Assembly (NCBI GenBank): GCA_948144175.1
Contig: CANXME010002181.1
Span: 1,426,001-1,490,000, forward strand
DNA: 64,000 bases
Source: Closterium sp. NIES-65
Taxonomy: Eukaryota > Streptophyta > Zygnematophyceae > Desmidiales > Closteriaceae
Direction of reading: 5' to 3'
Shown: piece by piece, positions 23,795 through 35,092 of the stretch
Numbering within the stretch: the first letter of the stretch is position 1
Layout: the number at the start of each line of letters is the position of its first letter
Notes under the pieces: model-generated
Databases searched by the model: none
What the model saw: the letters and a program-made list of their open reading frames with translations, nothing else
Told to the model about the DNA's origin: nothing
Program-made: the position numbers and the translations under genes

Positions 23795-24560
23795 CTGAAG
23801 GTGCTGCCGTATGTCAGGATTTGCTTCCAATGTCTCTGATGCATGCTTGTTAGAGACAGTGTCGTTGAAGTTGGGCCTGCACCAGTGACGCTTGTGCGAG
23901 GGTAGATGAAGGAAATGCATGGTCATTACAGCCTGTAGATTTGTATTGTGTTTTCCCTTTGATATGCCTTGTCTTGTACTTTTTGTTGCCTGGTTTTTTA
24001 GAATTTGTCTGCATTTTTGTTGTGTGCCCTGTGCATAGTCAATCTAATTCGAGTGCGAATAGAGCAAACTGTTTAGGCGATGTTATCATTTCTGGGCTTG
24101 TTAGCATCAGTGGACCAACCCAGTAAATCTGCCAACGTGGTGACAAATGGGCGTGCAGGAGAAGCTGTGAATGCTGAGAGAACCACTGACCGTCATGGCA
24201 CCTAATAATCATGATAATGCACAGTTCAAATTGCTTCTTTGTTGGGAAGGACATCATTCTTGTCTCGTAACAGGTTGAATTTGTGAATTGCTGGATAATA
24301 GGCCAATGAGCAGTGACTTGCAAGGTACCCCATGGCAGCTGCGGTACAGCCCAGGTATGTCCAGGTATGTGGAGAAAAAGGGGAGAAAGGAAGGATGGGA
24401 TGGAAGGAGCAGCACCCTCCTTGAAGGAGGGTAAGTGAATATAAGCAGGGGTTATGCAGGACATTAGGCATAGAAAGCATCATGCCACAAGACACTCAGC
24501 ATGCACAATTTCACACATCCAGTTTTGCATGTATATCCTAGCACTGCATCCTAGCACTGC
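23795..24560. other. Spacer downstream of LRR2
   Basis: Probable 3' UTR and spacer. The phrase TTGCTTCCAATGTCTC (about 23,820) recurs after LRR4 (about 47,583), so 3' flanks are homologous as well. No gene seen. Confidence 0.4.
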
Positions 24561-25400
24561 AGGTGAAGGGGATTGAGATGTACCACAGCACCTCAAGACC
24601 ACAACCCCGCCAACCCCACACGCTGCTGCCATTCATCTCACAACCCCCACTCAAAACCCCCACTACTGCTCTCATACCCCACCCCACCCCTCTCATACCC
24701 CCCACTCCCCTCACACACGCCCTACTGCTCTCATACCCCTCACGCCTCTCATATCCTCCCCCTCCTCATGCTCCCCCTCCTCTCATACTCCCCACTCCGC
24801 TCGTGCCCCCCACTGCTCTCATACCCCCCACACCTGCCACTCTTGTAAATCCAAGTAATTGCTGTAGCTTCCACTCCTGCTTTGCGCTTTTTCACTCCTG
24901 CTCTCCGCCTTTTCACTCCTGCTCTCCGCCTTTTCACTCCTGCTCTCCGCCTTTTCTCTCCAACTTTCCACTTTCCACTCCTCTCCGCGTTTTCACTCCA
25001 GCTTTCCGCTTTCCCACTCCTGCTTTCCGCCTTTCACTCCTCTCTACGTTTTCACTCCAGCTTTCCGCTTTCCCACTCCTGCTTTCCGCCTTTCACTCCT
25101 CTCTACGTTTTCACTCCAGCTTTCCGCTTTCCCACTCCTGCTTTCCGCCTTTCACTCCTCTCTACGTTTTCACTCCAGCTTTCCGCCTTTTAACTCTTGC
25201 TCTCTGCCTTTTCGCTGCTTTCCGTGCTTTGCGCCCCTTCTATCCGCCGTCACACCCAGAGATACTCCACCCACTGTTTCGTCTGCTCCTCCTCTGGTCT
25301 GCATGGTTCTCCCCTCATGCAGGTTCTCATCCCTCCCAGCCTTGGCTATGCGTTGGCAGCCCAACTACTGTGCTGCTCCTAGCGTTCTGGCTCGGTTCAG
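24560..25400 (+). repeat. R2 modular repeat, copy a
   Basis: C/T-rich, non-coding. Modules: an array of (CT)CATACCCCCCACTCC-like units (about 24,660-24,840), a 21-bp CTTTTCACTCCTGCTCTCCGC array (about 24,888-24,955), a 59-bp array (24,970-25,190), and an end module TTGGCAGCCCAACTACTGTGCTGC (about 25,350). The first and last modules recur in copies b and c. The 302-aa ORF across it is a by-product of the arrays. Confidence 0.65.
24970..25190 (+). repeat. 59-bp satellite in R2 copy a
   Basis: About 3.5 copies of a 59-bp unit made of CTCTACGTTTTCACTCCAGC, TTTCCGCTTTCCCACTCC and TGCTTTCCGCCTTTCACTCC segments. The sequence slides by one base per 60-base line, fixing the period at 59. Confidence 0.88.
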
Positions 25401-26559
25401 AGAGAAGAATGTGCGTTGTGGCCTGCAAGATTCTGATTCCTTGGTGCTGTTGGTGTTACGCATCAAAATGATGGTAATGTGCGTGGAATTCTATCTTAGG
25501 ATTGAAATACGTGGAAATGATGGTGGTGTGCTGTTCCGGATGGGAGAGACTTGACGACCATGCTAGAACAAAATGCAATAAATAAAGCTCAAACAAAAAC
25601 AAGTGTAAAGCAGTAATGCAATCATTTCATATTGAAACATCCTGCGCAATTGATGGTGTTCTGCGCGGTTCTTCATAGGGAAACGAAGGGAACATGCAGC
25701 TACTGTGGCACTGCTGGTGGTGGTGTGCACAGCAGTTGGCACCAATTGGAGATTTGCCATTCAGAAGCAGCCAAGCGAGCACGAATCGCCCACAGCCAAG
25801 CGGCAAGATAGCGAAGACGAGGATGATAAGGCTGAGAAGAGGCAGAGCACACTTCCCAGGGCCACAAATGAGTCGGTGATAAGGGTGGCGATATTGGCTG
25901 TGCACCAGTGGGATAGGGCCTGCAGAGGGGGGAAGAGATGCTGGAAGGCAAGGGTGGGAAATCAGGAGCGCCTGATTGAGAAAAGCCACTTCTTAAAATT
26001 AGGGCCTGCTACAATGCCCACCTGCCTTGGCCTTGGGGCTGTCGATAAGGCCCCTGTTGGGGTTTCATAGCAGTGCTTTTGGCAACCCACTGACCCACCA
26101 CCCACCACCCACCCACCACCCACCACCCACCACACCACCCACCACCCACCACACCACCCACCACCCACCACACCACCCACCACTGACCACCCACCGTCCT
26201 CCCTTTACTCACAATCATGGCGGGGATAGCTCTACCAGCCACGATGCTCTGGAAGAGCTGGGAAGGTGCGGGGTAGGTGTGGTGGAGGGGGGGGGGGGGG
26301 GGGGGGGGGGGGTTGGAAGGAATGATGGAGAAGAGGGGAATGAGGAGATGCATATGCCATAGCACCCCGCTATGATGCACTGGAAGAGATGGAAGGTGTG
26401 CGTAGGGTGAGGATATGAGGGAAGCGGGGTGGGGTGTGGGTACACTAGGAGAAGTGGGAGAAAGAAGCAAAGAATATGGGAAAGCAAGGAGGGTAGGGTG
26501 GCACATGCACGGGCAGGGCATGCAGTGACCTGACAAAGCTGTTTCACGCTACCCATTGC
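25401..26559. other. Spacer with simple repeats
   Basis: No gene recognised. It contains a CCACCACCCA-type array at about 26,093-26,185 and a run of 26 G at 26,287-26,312. Next to the G run are two ATGATGC(A/T)CTGGAAGAG-type units (about 26,241 and 26,371). Their reverse complement resembles the units at 31,670-32,070. Confidence 0.5.
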
Positions 26560-29130
26560 AGTTAGGGCCAAAGCCATTGCACTGGTATGGTGGGGGTATG
26601 ATGGGGTCAAGGGGCAGTGGGAATGGGATGATGTGGTGATGGTGTGATGGGTAATGGCGTGATGGGTGATGGGGTGAGGGGTGATGGGGTGATGGGGCGA
26701 TGAGATCCTGGATCTGCCTCATTGAAAGGGTCGCCCAAGTGACAATGGGTTGCCAATGGAAGTGGTGGCGAGACATGCGACAACTGAGAGCACTTGCCTG
26801 ATTCAGCCGTGGCAGGTTGGAGACAACGCACTACTCACATCAGTGAAGATATGAGGTATCGATGATCGGTGTGTGAGTGTAGAGACGGCACGGGATGGAT
26901 GTTGGTGCTGGGTGGACTATGCGCACCTGGTGAGTGATTGGAGTAAGGGTGGTCAGCGGGAAAGAGCACAGTAAGGTGGGTGCATGATAAGCCGATTGGA
27001 CGCCATTGGTTCCACTATGTATCATCTTGAAAGGTGGGAGATGGCAATGGGGACGGCAAAGTGAAAAGGGGACGTAGAACGGAGGGGATGAGGGAGGCGA
27101 TGAAGAAAGGGATGGAAATGGAGACAAGGGTGGGGATGGGAAAGGGGAAGGGGAAAGGAAAGGGGATGGGGGAACAATGATGGAGAGTGAAGTTTGTATT
27201 AAGCACACCTGGTGGGTGATCGGATGATGGGGGGCCACTGGGAAAGGCTGGTGAGGTGGGTGAGAGAGAGAGGTGGTGAGTGATGAGGGGGGGTGGCGGG
27301 GTGGGAAATGGGGGTTGGGGGGCGGAAAAGGAGTGATTGTTCTGGAGTGCCGGTCCCTGTTAGTCCCGCATGGCCACCTGGTTGACTAGCATTGCCACAG
27401 GGCATTCAAGCTCTTGCAAATCAACGCAAAAACAGCTCAATCACGTGAGACTGACCTGAGACTGACACGGACCTGAGAATGAGAGTGCAGATTTTTTTAC
27501 TACTAAGCTGCCACTGACCTGCCACGGACCTGCCATTCACCTGCCACTGACCTGCTGGGGGTCCATATGTACTCCACGTCCTTCACAGCACTCACCTCCT
27601 TAGCCCGCAGCTCGTCCTTCAAAAAGACAACTGCCGGCACCCAGCAGCTTTACTACTAGAGACCTGCTAGGAAGCAATAATCACCCCACTTTCCGCTTCC
27701 GCTCACCTTCCTTGCCCTTCGCTCATCCGGTGGAAGGAAACTGCCACGAGGCACCCAGCAGCCTTGACCCGCCTCGCCTCATCTGTGACTCGCTAGCGAA
27801 TCACAAGTACAAAAACAGCACGGCCTGTCTCCCTCTGCTCCTCCATTCTCAAAAATTGCCACGGGCCCACGGGGCACCCATCAGTCCCACCCAGCTCCGC
27901 CTGCTGTGGGGGTGAAGAGCGCGCCCACAACATGGGGGTGGGAGCCGTCAGTGGGGAAGAAGTTGGTGTGGGAGAAGCAGGTGGGCAGCTGCAGGGGGTT
28001 GGTGAGTGGGCGGGGGGGGGGGGGGAGGGGGGGGGGGGGATGGGAGATAGGGAAAAAGGGTAAGCTGCACAGGTGGTTTATGAGATTGATGTGGGGGTGG
28101 GAAGGGGTGAAGTCAGAGTAGGAAAAGGTGCGGCAGGAAAAGGGGTGAATCTGTGAGTAGGAGAAGCAGGTGCGGAGCTGGGGAAGAAGGGGGACAAAGG
28201 GGGGAACATTAAGGGAAGGGGAAAGGGAAGCAGACAGGGTAGTGACTGGGTGGGTGATGTGCGGTAGGGGCAGATGGGTCACAAGCTAGAGTAGGACACA
28301 AAAGCGAGGCTGGATGGATGGGATGGGAGGAAGATGCGAACGAGGGCTGGGTGGGAAGAGTAAATTAGGATTTGGAGGGGAAAAAGAGGTAGTTGGAGGG
28401 TTGATGAAGGAATGAATTTTACCTTCTCAACTCAGCTGGCCTCCCCATCACCTCCCTCCGCCCACGCTCACAACCATACCACAGCCACTCGCAGCAACTT
28501 CTCACTGACTCATCACCAACTCCACAGTGATCTATCAGCAACCAATCATCACCTCCTCACCGACTCTCAGAGACTCCCACCTGGGCCACATCCAGCTACC
28601 CAACGTAGCGAACGAGTGTCTTGAGTGACTCAAGTGATCCCTATTCGCATCTCTCCGCCCCGCACCAACTCTCACCTTGGCGATATCCAGCCCGGCCCCT
28701 TCCACCCATAACACCGCAGCAGCACCCCACCCCCTCGCAACACCCCACCCCCGGCACCACCTTGGTGTCCTCAATGGCCTCCGCCAGCCCCAGAAGCACC
28801 CCTCCCTTTTTTCACCCCTCCTCCTTCCAACCCCTTCATCCCCCTTCACCTCCCCCTCACCTCCCCCTCAACACCCCCCCTTCCCTTCCCCCCCCTACAC
28901 CCCTTCACATCCCTTCAATCCCCCTTCAGCCCCCTTCATCCCCCCTGTCTTGGTGTGCTTACCCGCGCGGTCGCTAACCTTCGCAACATGACTGGTCGGA
29001 ATCCACGGAACGTGCGGCTTCAATTTCGGTCGCCGAGCAGCTGCTAGCAGCAGAAGACACACCTCCACCTCCAATCGCACCATCTGCCTCGGAGGTCCGC
29101 GCTTCCGTCTTTCCAGTCGCTCTCCTACAG
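26560..29130 (+). repeat. R1 dispersed repeat, copy c
   Basis: The longest uninterrupted R1 copy. Landmarks in order: ATGGGGTGATGG array (about 26,620-26,700), GAGAGCACTTGCCTGATTC (26,786), GATCGGTGTGTGAGTGTAG (26,863), TGCGCACCTGGTGAGTGATT (26,920), a G-rich segment (27,060-27,175), TGATGGAGAGTGA (27,178), GTGCCGGTCCCTGTTAGTCC (27,347), GTGGGAGAAGCAGGTG (27,967), a switch to C-rich sequence near 28,430, and an end near TCGGTCGCCGAGC (29,023). No LTR, terminal inverted repeat, tail or ORF identifies the class. Confidence 0.62.
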
Positions 29131-29879
29131 CTGCTGCCACACTATGTATCCTCAGATTCGATATCGCTCATGTGATGGAGGCCCTCGTGTACAAACGCCG
29201 CTCCTGACAGCTCGCCACTGCCCAGCCGCGTACATCGCTCCGACCTGACTGCTGGTGCAACGGATTGCATAGGCAGGAATTCGTGGGCCAGACGCTGGCG
29301 TGGGAGAAGCAGGTGGGGAGCTGGGAAGGGTGGGGAAAGGAGAGTGGGGAAGGGGGGGTGGGGGAGAGGGGGGAAAGGAGAGTGGGGAAGGGGGGGGGTG
29401 GGGGAGAGGGGGGAAGGGAGGGTATGGGGAGGGGACAAGATACCGCTTTTGTGAGCAGTGTGGGGGGGGGCGAACAGTGGGCTAGACGTGGGTGCGGGAG
29501 ACACAGGCGCGGGCGTGGGGTGAAGGATGAGGAAATGGGAAAGGAGGAAAAGGGCCAGTGACTAATGAGACGGATGTGGGAGACAGAGCCGTACAGGCAA
29601 GAAATGTGGGCCAGAAGTCGGAATAGGAGAAGCAGGTGTGAGGCTAAAAGGGGAGAGGGGGGGGAAAGGAAGGGAGCAGTGCGTTGATAAGAAGGATGCA
29701 GAGGAGGGGGATGCGAGGGGAGGGGAGTTCGTTGGAGTTCGTTGCACCGTCTCCCGCATCCTTTCATAAGCCACTCTGCTACCCTTTGCCCATTCTCCCC
29801 TTCCACCCACCCTTCTCCCCCACCTCCCCTCCCCCCTCCTCCGCCTTTCTCTTCTCTCCCCACCCCACCTCGTCTTGGC
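29131..29879. repeat. R1 fragment between copies c and d
   Basis: Carries the R1 landmark GTGGGAGAAGCAGGTG at about 29,300 in plus orientation and AGGAGAAGCAGGTGTGAGGC near 29,626, with G-rich runs between. It then switches to a C-rich stretch that leads into the inverted copy. No gene is supported; a 247-aa ORF on the minus strand is low complexity. Confidence 0.45.
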
Positions 29880-31560
29880 ACCTGCTTCTCCCACACGGAC
29901 TTGTGCTCCACCGACTCCCATCCCTACAGCGCCCCCAGGCGCACTGCTTGGGGAGGAGGAGGTGCGTTCTGAGTGGGTGAGTGAGGGGTAGGGTGGTGGG
30001 CTGGGTTGCTTGATATTCATGAGTCACTGGTTGGTGGGTGAGGCGAGGCTGGTCGAGGCTGCTGCAGGTTGCCCCGGGGCCGTGCTTCCTCAGGGACGAG
30101 CAGCACCGGGAGAGGGCGGTGGGTGGGTGGTGGGAGGGACGTGGGCTGGTTATGGGTCATTAGCAGGTCACTAGTGTGGCTGCTGGGTGCCGGCAGTTTT
30201 CTTCCTCAAGGATGGGCAGAGGGAGAAGGAGGAGTGTCGTGGTTACTAGCAGGTCACTCTCAGGTCAGTCAGGTCGGTCATGTGGCTTTTGGGTGGTTTA
30301 CTGTGTTTGAGGTGGGTCCGCAAGAGGCTAAATGCCAGGGTGGTGTTTTTCAAGGTCCCTCCAAGTTTTCTTCATGCCCTGCGATTGCCTTGTAGCTAAA
30401 TGCCCTGCACTTGCATGCACTGTGCCTGAAGGCCCTGCAGTCACTAGCAGGTCACTCTCAGGCCTGTGACCTGTCAGGTCAGCCAGGTGGCTCTGAGGTC
30501 AGCCAGGTGGCTCTGAGGTCAGCCAGGTGGCTCTGAGGTCAGCCAGGTGGCTCTGAGGTCAGCCAGGTGGCTCTGAGGTCAGCCAGGTGGCTCTGAGGTC
30601 AGCCAGGTGGCTCTGAGGTCAGCCAGGTGGCTCTCAGGTCAGCCAGGTGGCTCTCAGGTCAGCCAGGTGGCTCTCAGGTCAGCCAGGTGGCTCTCAGGTC
30701 AGCCAGGTGGCTCTCAGGTCAGCCAGGTGGCTCTCAGGTCAGCCAGGTGGCTCTCAGGTGGTTGAGCCTAAATGCTTGTGGTGGTGTTTTCCGAGGTCCC
30801 TCCTTGTTTGCTGCATGTTCTGCGATTGCCTTGTAGCTGATGCACTTGCATGCACTCTGCCTGAATGCCCGGCAGTTCCAACTGCAACTGCAACTTCCAC
30901 TCCCCCGTCCCCTTCCCCATCCCCATCCCAGTCAGCATTCCCCTCCCCCAGGTGCACATGGTGCAGCCAGCAGCGGCCATCACTCTGCTCCAATCCGCCT
31001 ATCCTGCACCCACCTCCCTGTCTCTCTCCCTCCCTATCTCTCTCTTCCTCTGGCCACCCTTGCCCTCAATCACCCACCAGGTGTGCACAGCCCAGCCAGT
31101 AGCATCCAACCGCTACCGTTTCTACAACCACACATGAATCAACGATCACTCATATCTACACTGAGGCCGGTAGTGCCTTTGACGAACCTGCCTCTACCGA
31201 ATCAGGTCTGTGCTCTCATCTTTCTCCTGCCGTGGAGGAGACACTCCCTTCATCTCACCGCTGCTTGATCTCACTGCCACATCACACCATCATACCATCA
31301 CACCCCATTACCCCAGCATCACTTTGCCCCATCACCCCATCCCCATAACACCATCACCCCATTACCCCATCACCCCATCACCCCATTACCCCATCACTCC
31401 ATCACCCCATTACCTCATCACCCCATCACTCCATCACCCCTTTACCCCATCGCCCTATCACCCCATCATCCTCCGGCCGTGCACTGGCTTCGGCCCACAC
31501 TGCAACGGTTGGTGTGAAACAGACAGACTACTTCCTGCCCTGTCCCCCCATGTACTCACC
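29880..31560 (-). repeat. R1 dispersed repeat, copy d, inverted
   Basis: The same landmarks as copy c but reverse-complemented: CACCTGCTTCTCCCACAC (29,880), a GGGGCCGTGCTTCCTCAGGG block (30,076), ACTGACCTGAGAG-related satellite (30,481-30,760), AATCACCCACCAGGTGTGCA (31,069), CCGAATCAGGTCTGTGCTCT (31,198) and a CACCCCATTACCCCATCACC array (31,300-31,470). Copies c and d thus form a large inverted arrangement centred near 29,500. Confidence 0.58.
30481..30760 (+). repeat. 20-bp satellite, seven plus seven units
   Basis: Fourteen units of AGCCAGGTGGCTCT(G/C)AGGTC. The first seven (30,481-30,620) have CTCTGAGG, the last seven (30,621-30,760) have CTCTCAGG. The satellite lies at the R1 module that in copy a is a short run of TGACCTGAGAG units. 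CAGGTGGCTCT-type ORFs here are artefacts. Confidence 0.93.
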
Positions 31561-32110
31561 TCCCTTAATTGCACCAGGCATGGCCTACGAACCAGGAGCC
31601 AGCCAATTCATACTCTTGTATCCTTTCTCCCCCTCCCCTACTCCCAAACCCACTCCCCACTCTCCCAACCCCTTCCACCGCATCATGGCGGGGCGCTTGG
31701 CCTGCTCTCCACTCTCCAGCCCTTGCCCATGCTCCTTCCTGCCTCTCTCCCCTGCATCCAAACAACCCCCTCCCACCAACCCACACCTTTCCAGCGTATC
31801 GTGGCAGTGCAGTGCGCTACAGACAGCATCCACCTCTTCCCGACATACTTTGTGCTCCCTCCCTGATTGCTTTCCTCGTTGCTTCCTCTTTCCCTGCCCT
31901 CCATTCCATTCCGCCCACCAAAAACCCACACCTTGCCACCTCTTTCAGCGCGTCATGGAGGGGCGTTACGCTGTGCACTGCAGCTCTCTCCACCCTTCCT
32001 TATCCGCGCATGCTCGTTGCTTCCCCTCCCCTCTATCCCCTCCTCCCCTCCAGCACATCATGCCGGGGTGCTCCAAAGTGCACCTCGCCCGATGCATTAA
32101 GACATGCATG
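31561..32110 (+). repeat. Degenerate ~120-bp repeats with a GCATCATGGCGGGG-like core
   Basis: Cores at about 31,679 (CGCATCATGGCGGGGCG), 31,795 (CGTATCGTGGCAGTGCAG), 31,950 (CGCGTCATGGAGGGGCG) and 32,056 (CACATCATGCCGGGGTG), separated by C-rich stretches and usually preceded by CC(T/A)TTCCA-like sequence. The reverse complement occurs twice at about 26,230-26,390. Overlapping ORFs of up to 240 aa have no recognisable domain. Confidence 0.5.
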
Positions 32111-33189
32111 GCAGCGTCTAGGGCGATGTCCATTCCTTGCATCCCAAAATCTCTCCTAAAAGATCCCTTGTCACAATCAGTCATCAAAATCCCTCGTCCA
32201 AATCCTCAGTCAAAATTTCCCTGTCAAAATTCTTAGTCAAAAGCTACCCTACTGAAATCGTCTTTGCGCCCTTATCATCCTCGCCTCCTGCAGCATTCAC
32301 AAGCCCCCCACTCATCCCGTCCCTACACTGCACGCTACTACTCTCCACCTGCTGCAACAGGCCCTATTTTTCAGGCACAAGGCCAACATCACCACCCACA
32401 TCCCTCTTCCCTTTAATGCCAATAGGCCCTATTTGGCAGTTGCCAAGATGGTCGGCCTTAGAGCAATGAGCAGGGGCCTCGTATCAATGTTCATGGGCGT
32501 CTAAACAATGGTCTGGCTCTCATGAACTAGGCACCTTTGCTCATGCTTCATCTTCACCGCCTTCCCTGCTTTCGTTCCTGCCGTTCCCTGCACCGCCTGC
32601 CTGCCCTGCCATCCATAACCCCTCCCTCTATGCAGGCCCTATTCAGCAGACGCAAGGCCAATGTCACCACTCACATCACCGCCTCTCTCTCGCATGGCAT
32701 CAGGCCATTCTCTGGCACTGTGCTGTGCCTCTCTTCTGGGCGTCGCTTGCAGCAATATTGCCTCCCAAGAGTGGCGTCATGTTTCCTTTGCTCTTACCGA
32801 TGGATGCATACGGCAATTAACCATTTGATATGACACTAAACGCCTGTCCTTCCAAGATGCAGCAGTTGGTTGCCGGTTCCAAGACGTGTGATGTTCTGTT
32901 TCAAGGTGGTCCCGTGCATCTCCTGTCCCAAGGAGTTTTTGGCTTTCATGCTCCTCCTGCACATCACCATCATTGCGCGAAGCCAAGTATAATCTAGTTG
33001 AATTAATTTACCGGTACATGCATGATCTTTCAGCTGTTGATGGCTATGGGACAATGGAGTAATTATGCCACACAGGGTTGAAAAGGCTGAAAGGGTGTAG
33101 ATGCTGTCTTCAGTCACTGTGAATCTAGCCCTAGTGCACTAGACAATACCTACACAACTTCATGTTGCAGCCATTACTCATTTCTCTCC
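32111..33189. other. Spacer, no gene recognised
   Basis: A loose duplication is visible: AGGCCCTATT-TTTCAGGCACAAGGCC (about 32,358) and AGGCCCTATT-CAGCAGACGCAAGGCC (about 32,635), each followed by AA(C/T)(A/G)TCACCACCCACATC-like text. Otherwise nothing supportable. Confidence 0.35.
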
Positions 33190-34420
33190 CTTAACTGAGC
33201 CACAGCACAGCGAGCAGCACACTAGTTGGCCTGCCAACCAACGCAGGGAAAAGGCATGAGTGGGATGAAAGAGATGAGTGGGATGGAAAGGCTTGGGTGG
33301 GGTGAAAAGGCATGGATGGGACGAAAATGCATGGGTGGGAGGAAAGGGCATGGGTGGGATGAAAAGGCATGGGTGGGATGAAAAGGCATGGGTGGGAGGA
33401 AAGAGCATGGGTGGGATGACAAGGCACGGGTGGGATGAAAAGGCATGGGATGAGATGAAAAGGCATTGGGTGAGATGAAAAGGCATGGGGTGAGATGAAA
33501 AGGCATGGGGTGGGATGGTAAGTCATGGGGTGGGATGAAAAGGCATTGGGTGGGATGGTAAGGTATGGGTGGATTAAAAGGTCATGGGAGGGCTGAAAAA
33601 GGCATGGGTGGGTTGAGAAGGGCATGGGTGGATTGAAATTGCAATAAGGCATTATAGCTGCTGTTGAAGGAGCACACAAAACATTGGGAGCTGGATGCTC
33701 GAGGAGAGGAGTGTTGCTGGTGTTGAAACGAAGTAGGATTGCAAGGGTGAAAAGCAGGAGTGCAAGTGTGAAAAGCAGGAGTGCAAGGGCGGATATGAGA
33801 GCAGTGAGGTGTGTGAGGGGAGTGGTGGGTATGAGAGGTGTGGTGTGGGGGGGTATGAGAGGAGTGGGGTTACGGGAGGGGTGGGGGAGGGGGGGGGTGG
33901 ATGAGAGGAGGGGTATGAGAGGAGGTGTATGAGAGGAGTGCAGGGAATGAGGGGAGTTTGGAAATATGGGAGGAGAGGGGGGTAAGAGAGGAATGAGGGG
34001 TATTCAGGGAGTAAGGGGTTTGAGGAGTGAGGATTATGAAAGGAGTGGGAGAGTTGGGGTATGCAAGGAGTGGGGGATAGGAGAGTGGTGAGGGGGGGCG
34101 GGGTTACAATACAACAGGAGTGGGGGTTTGGAAAGAAGTGGAGGGATATTTCAGAAGGCATATTTCAGAGTGCAGATTATGTAATTCATATCTCAGAAGC
34201 CATCTCTCAAATTCTATATCTCAAAAAGCATATTCATCCGAATGAATCAGCTTCTCAAAATGCAGATCTCAACATGAGAGTTTTTTAAAGCATCTCTCCA
34301 GTAATTCTGAACGATTTAAGATCATGTTTCATATTACGGTACCTCAGATTTCAACATGAGATTTTCATACTCGAGAATGAACATTTCAAAACACACTTCC
34401 GAAAATGCATCTCACCTGCA
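33190..34420 (-). repeat. R2 modular repeat, copy b, inverted
   Basis: Modules in minus orientation relative to copies a and c: end module CTAGTTGGCCTGCCAACCAA (33,222), a ~20-bp AAAAGGCATGGGTGGGATG array (33,245-33,640), AAAAGCAGGAGTGCAAG units (about 33,750-33,790), a GTATGAGAGGAGTGGGG array (33,830-34,080), and an A/T-rich array of degenerate CATATCTCAGAATGCA-like units (34,150-34,420). It lies 3' of LRR3, as copy c lies 3' of LRR4. Confidence 0.65.
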
Positions 34421-35092
34421 TAGTCTGTCTTCAGAAGAGTCATTGGCAAGACCAGAGTTATGTAACTTCCTGAACATTGAATTGAAAGAACTGAATATAA
34501 CAGCCTAATCTTAGCAGCACTCTACGACTTCTGGCTGACTTACTGGGTATCTGGGTATCACACAGACTACCACACCTGCTGAGTATTTCTGCTGTTTTTG
34601 TTTTCTGAAGCTCAATTGTTTGCCTAAGCATGACGCAGCCCACATGAATACAAGAAACAAAAATCGTTGGTGAAAGGCAACGAAGATCAGCGAGAACACA
34701 CTACCAAGAAGAAGAAGAAAAATTGGTGCAAAAAAAAGCAGAATCAGAGGGCACACTACCAAGAAACAAAAGAAGGTTGGTGCAAGACAAGCGAAATCAG
34801 AGAGCACACTAAAAGTCTCTTAAACGTCCCACTGGCACTAGCTGCACTAGCACTAGCTGCACCTGCCTTGGCACCAACTTCACTGCCCTGGCACCGGCTT
34901 CAAAGGCGCCTTTGCCATCCAGCATCTGCCATTCAAGCACAGTCAGAGCGCACTGCACAGCTGCTTAGCAAAAATCAGCAACGGCATTTACCTAGTCAGT
35001 GGAAATAGCCCCCGAGGAACTGGAACGCATTCAACACTCACCCACCCACCCACCTCAGTTAACTGCAAGCGAGCCCAAGGCAGTCAGCCAAG
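34421..35092. other. Spacer downstream of LRR3
   Basis: Includes an A-rich imperfect tandem repeat at about 34,675-34,812, with units containing GATCAG(C/A)GAG..CACACTA and CAAGAA(A/G). Probable LRR3 3' flank. No gene seen. Confidence 0.4.

Noticed and set aside
24563-25471. 302-aa Ser/Phe/Pro-rich ORF
   Set aside because: It follows the 21- and 59-bp satellites of R2 copy a and has no recognisable domain or paralogue at the other R2 copies.
26093-26312. CCACCCA array and G26 run as a telomere or origin
   Set aside because: Not a plant telomere repeat and too short. Treated as simple sequence, with the G run length possibly unreliable.
31210-32236. Overlapping 218-, 240- and 196-aa ORFs
   Set aside because: They lie in three frames over C-rich degenerate repeats, with no domain and no preference for one frame.
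33191-33679. 162-aa His/Pro/Phe-rich minus-strand ORF
   Set aside because: Translation of the 20-bp R2 array.
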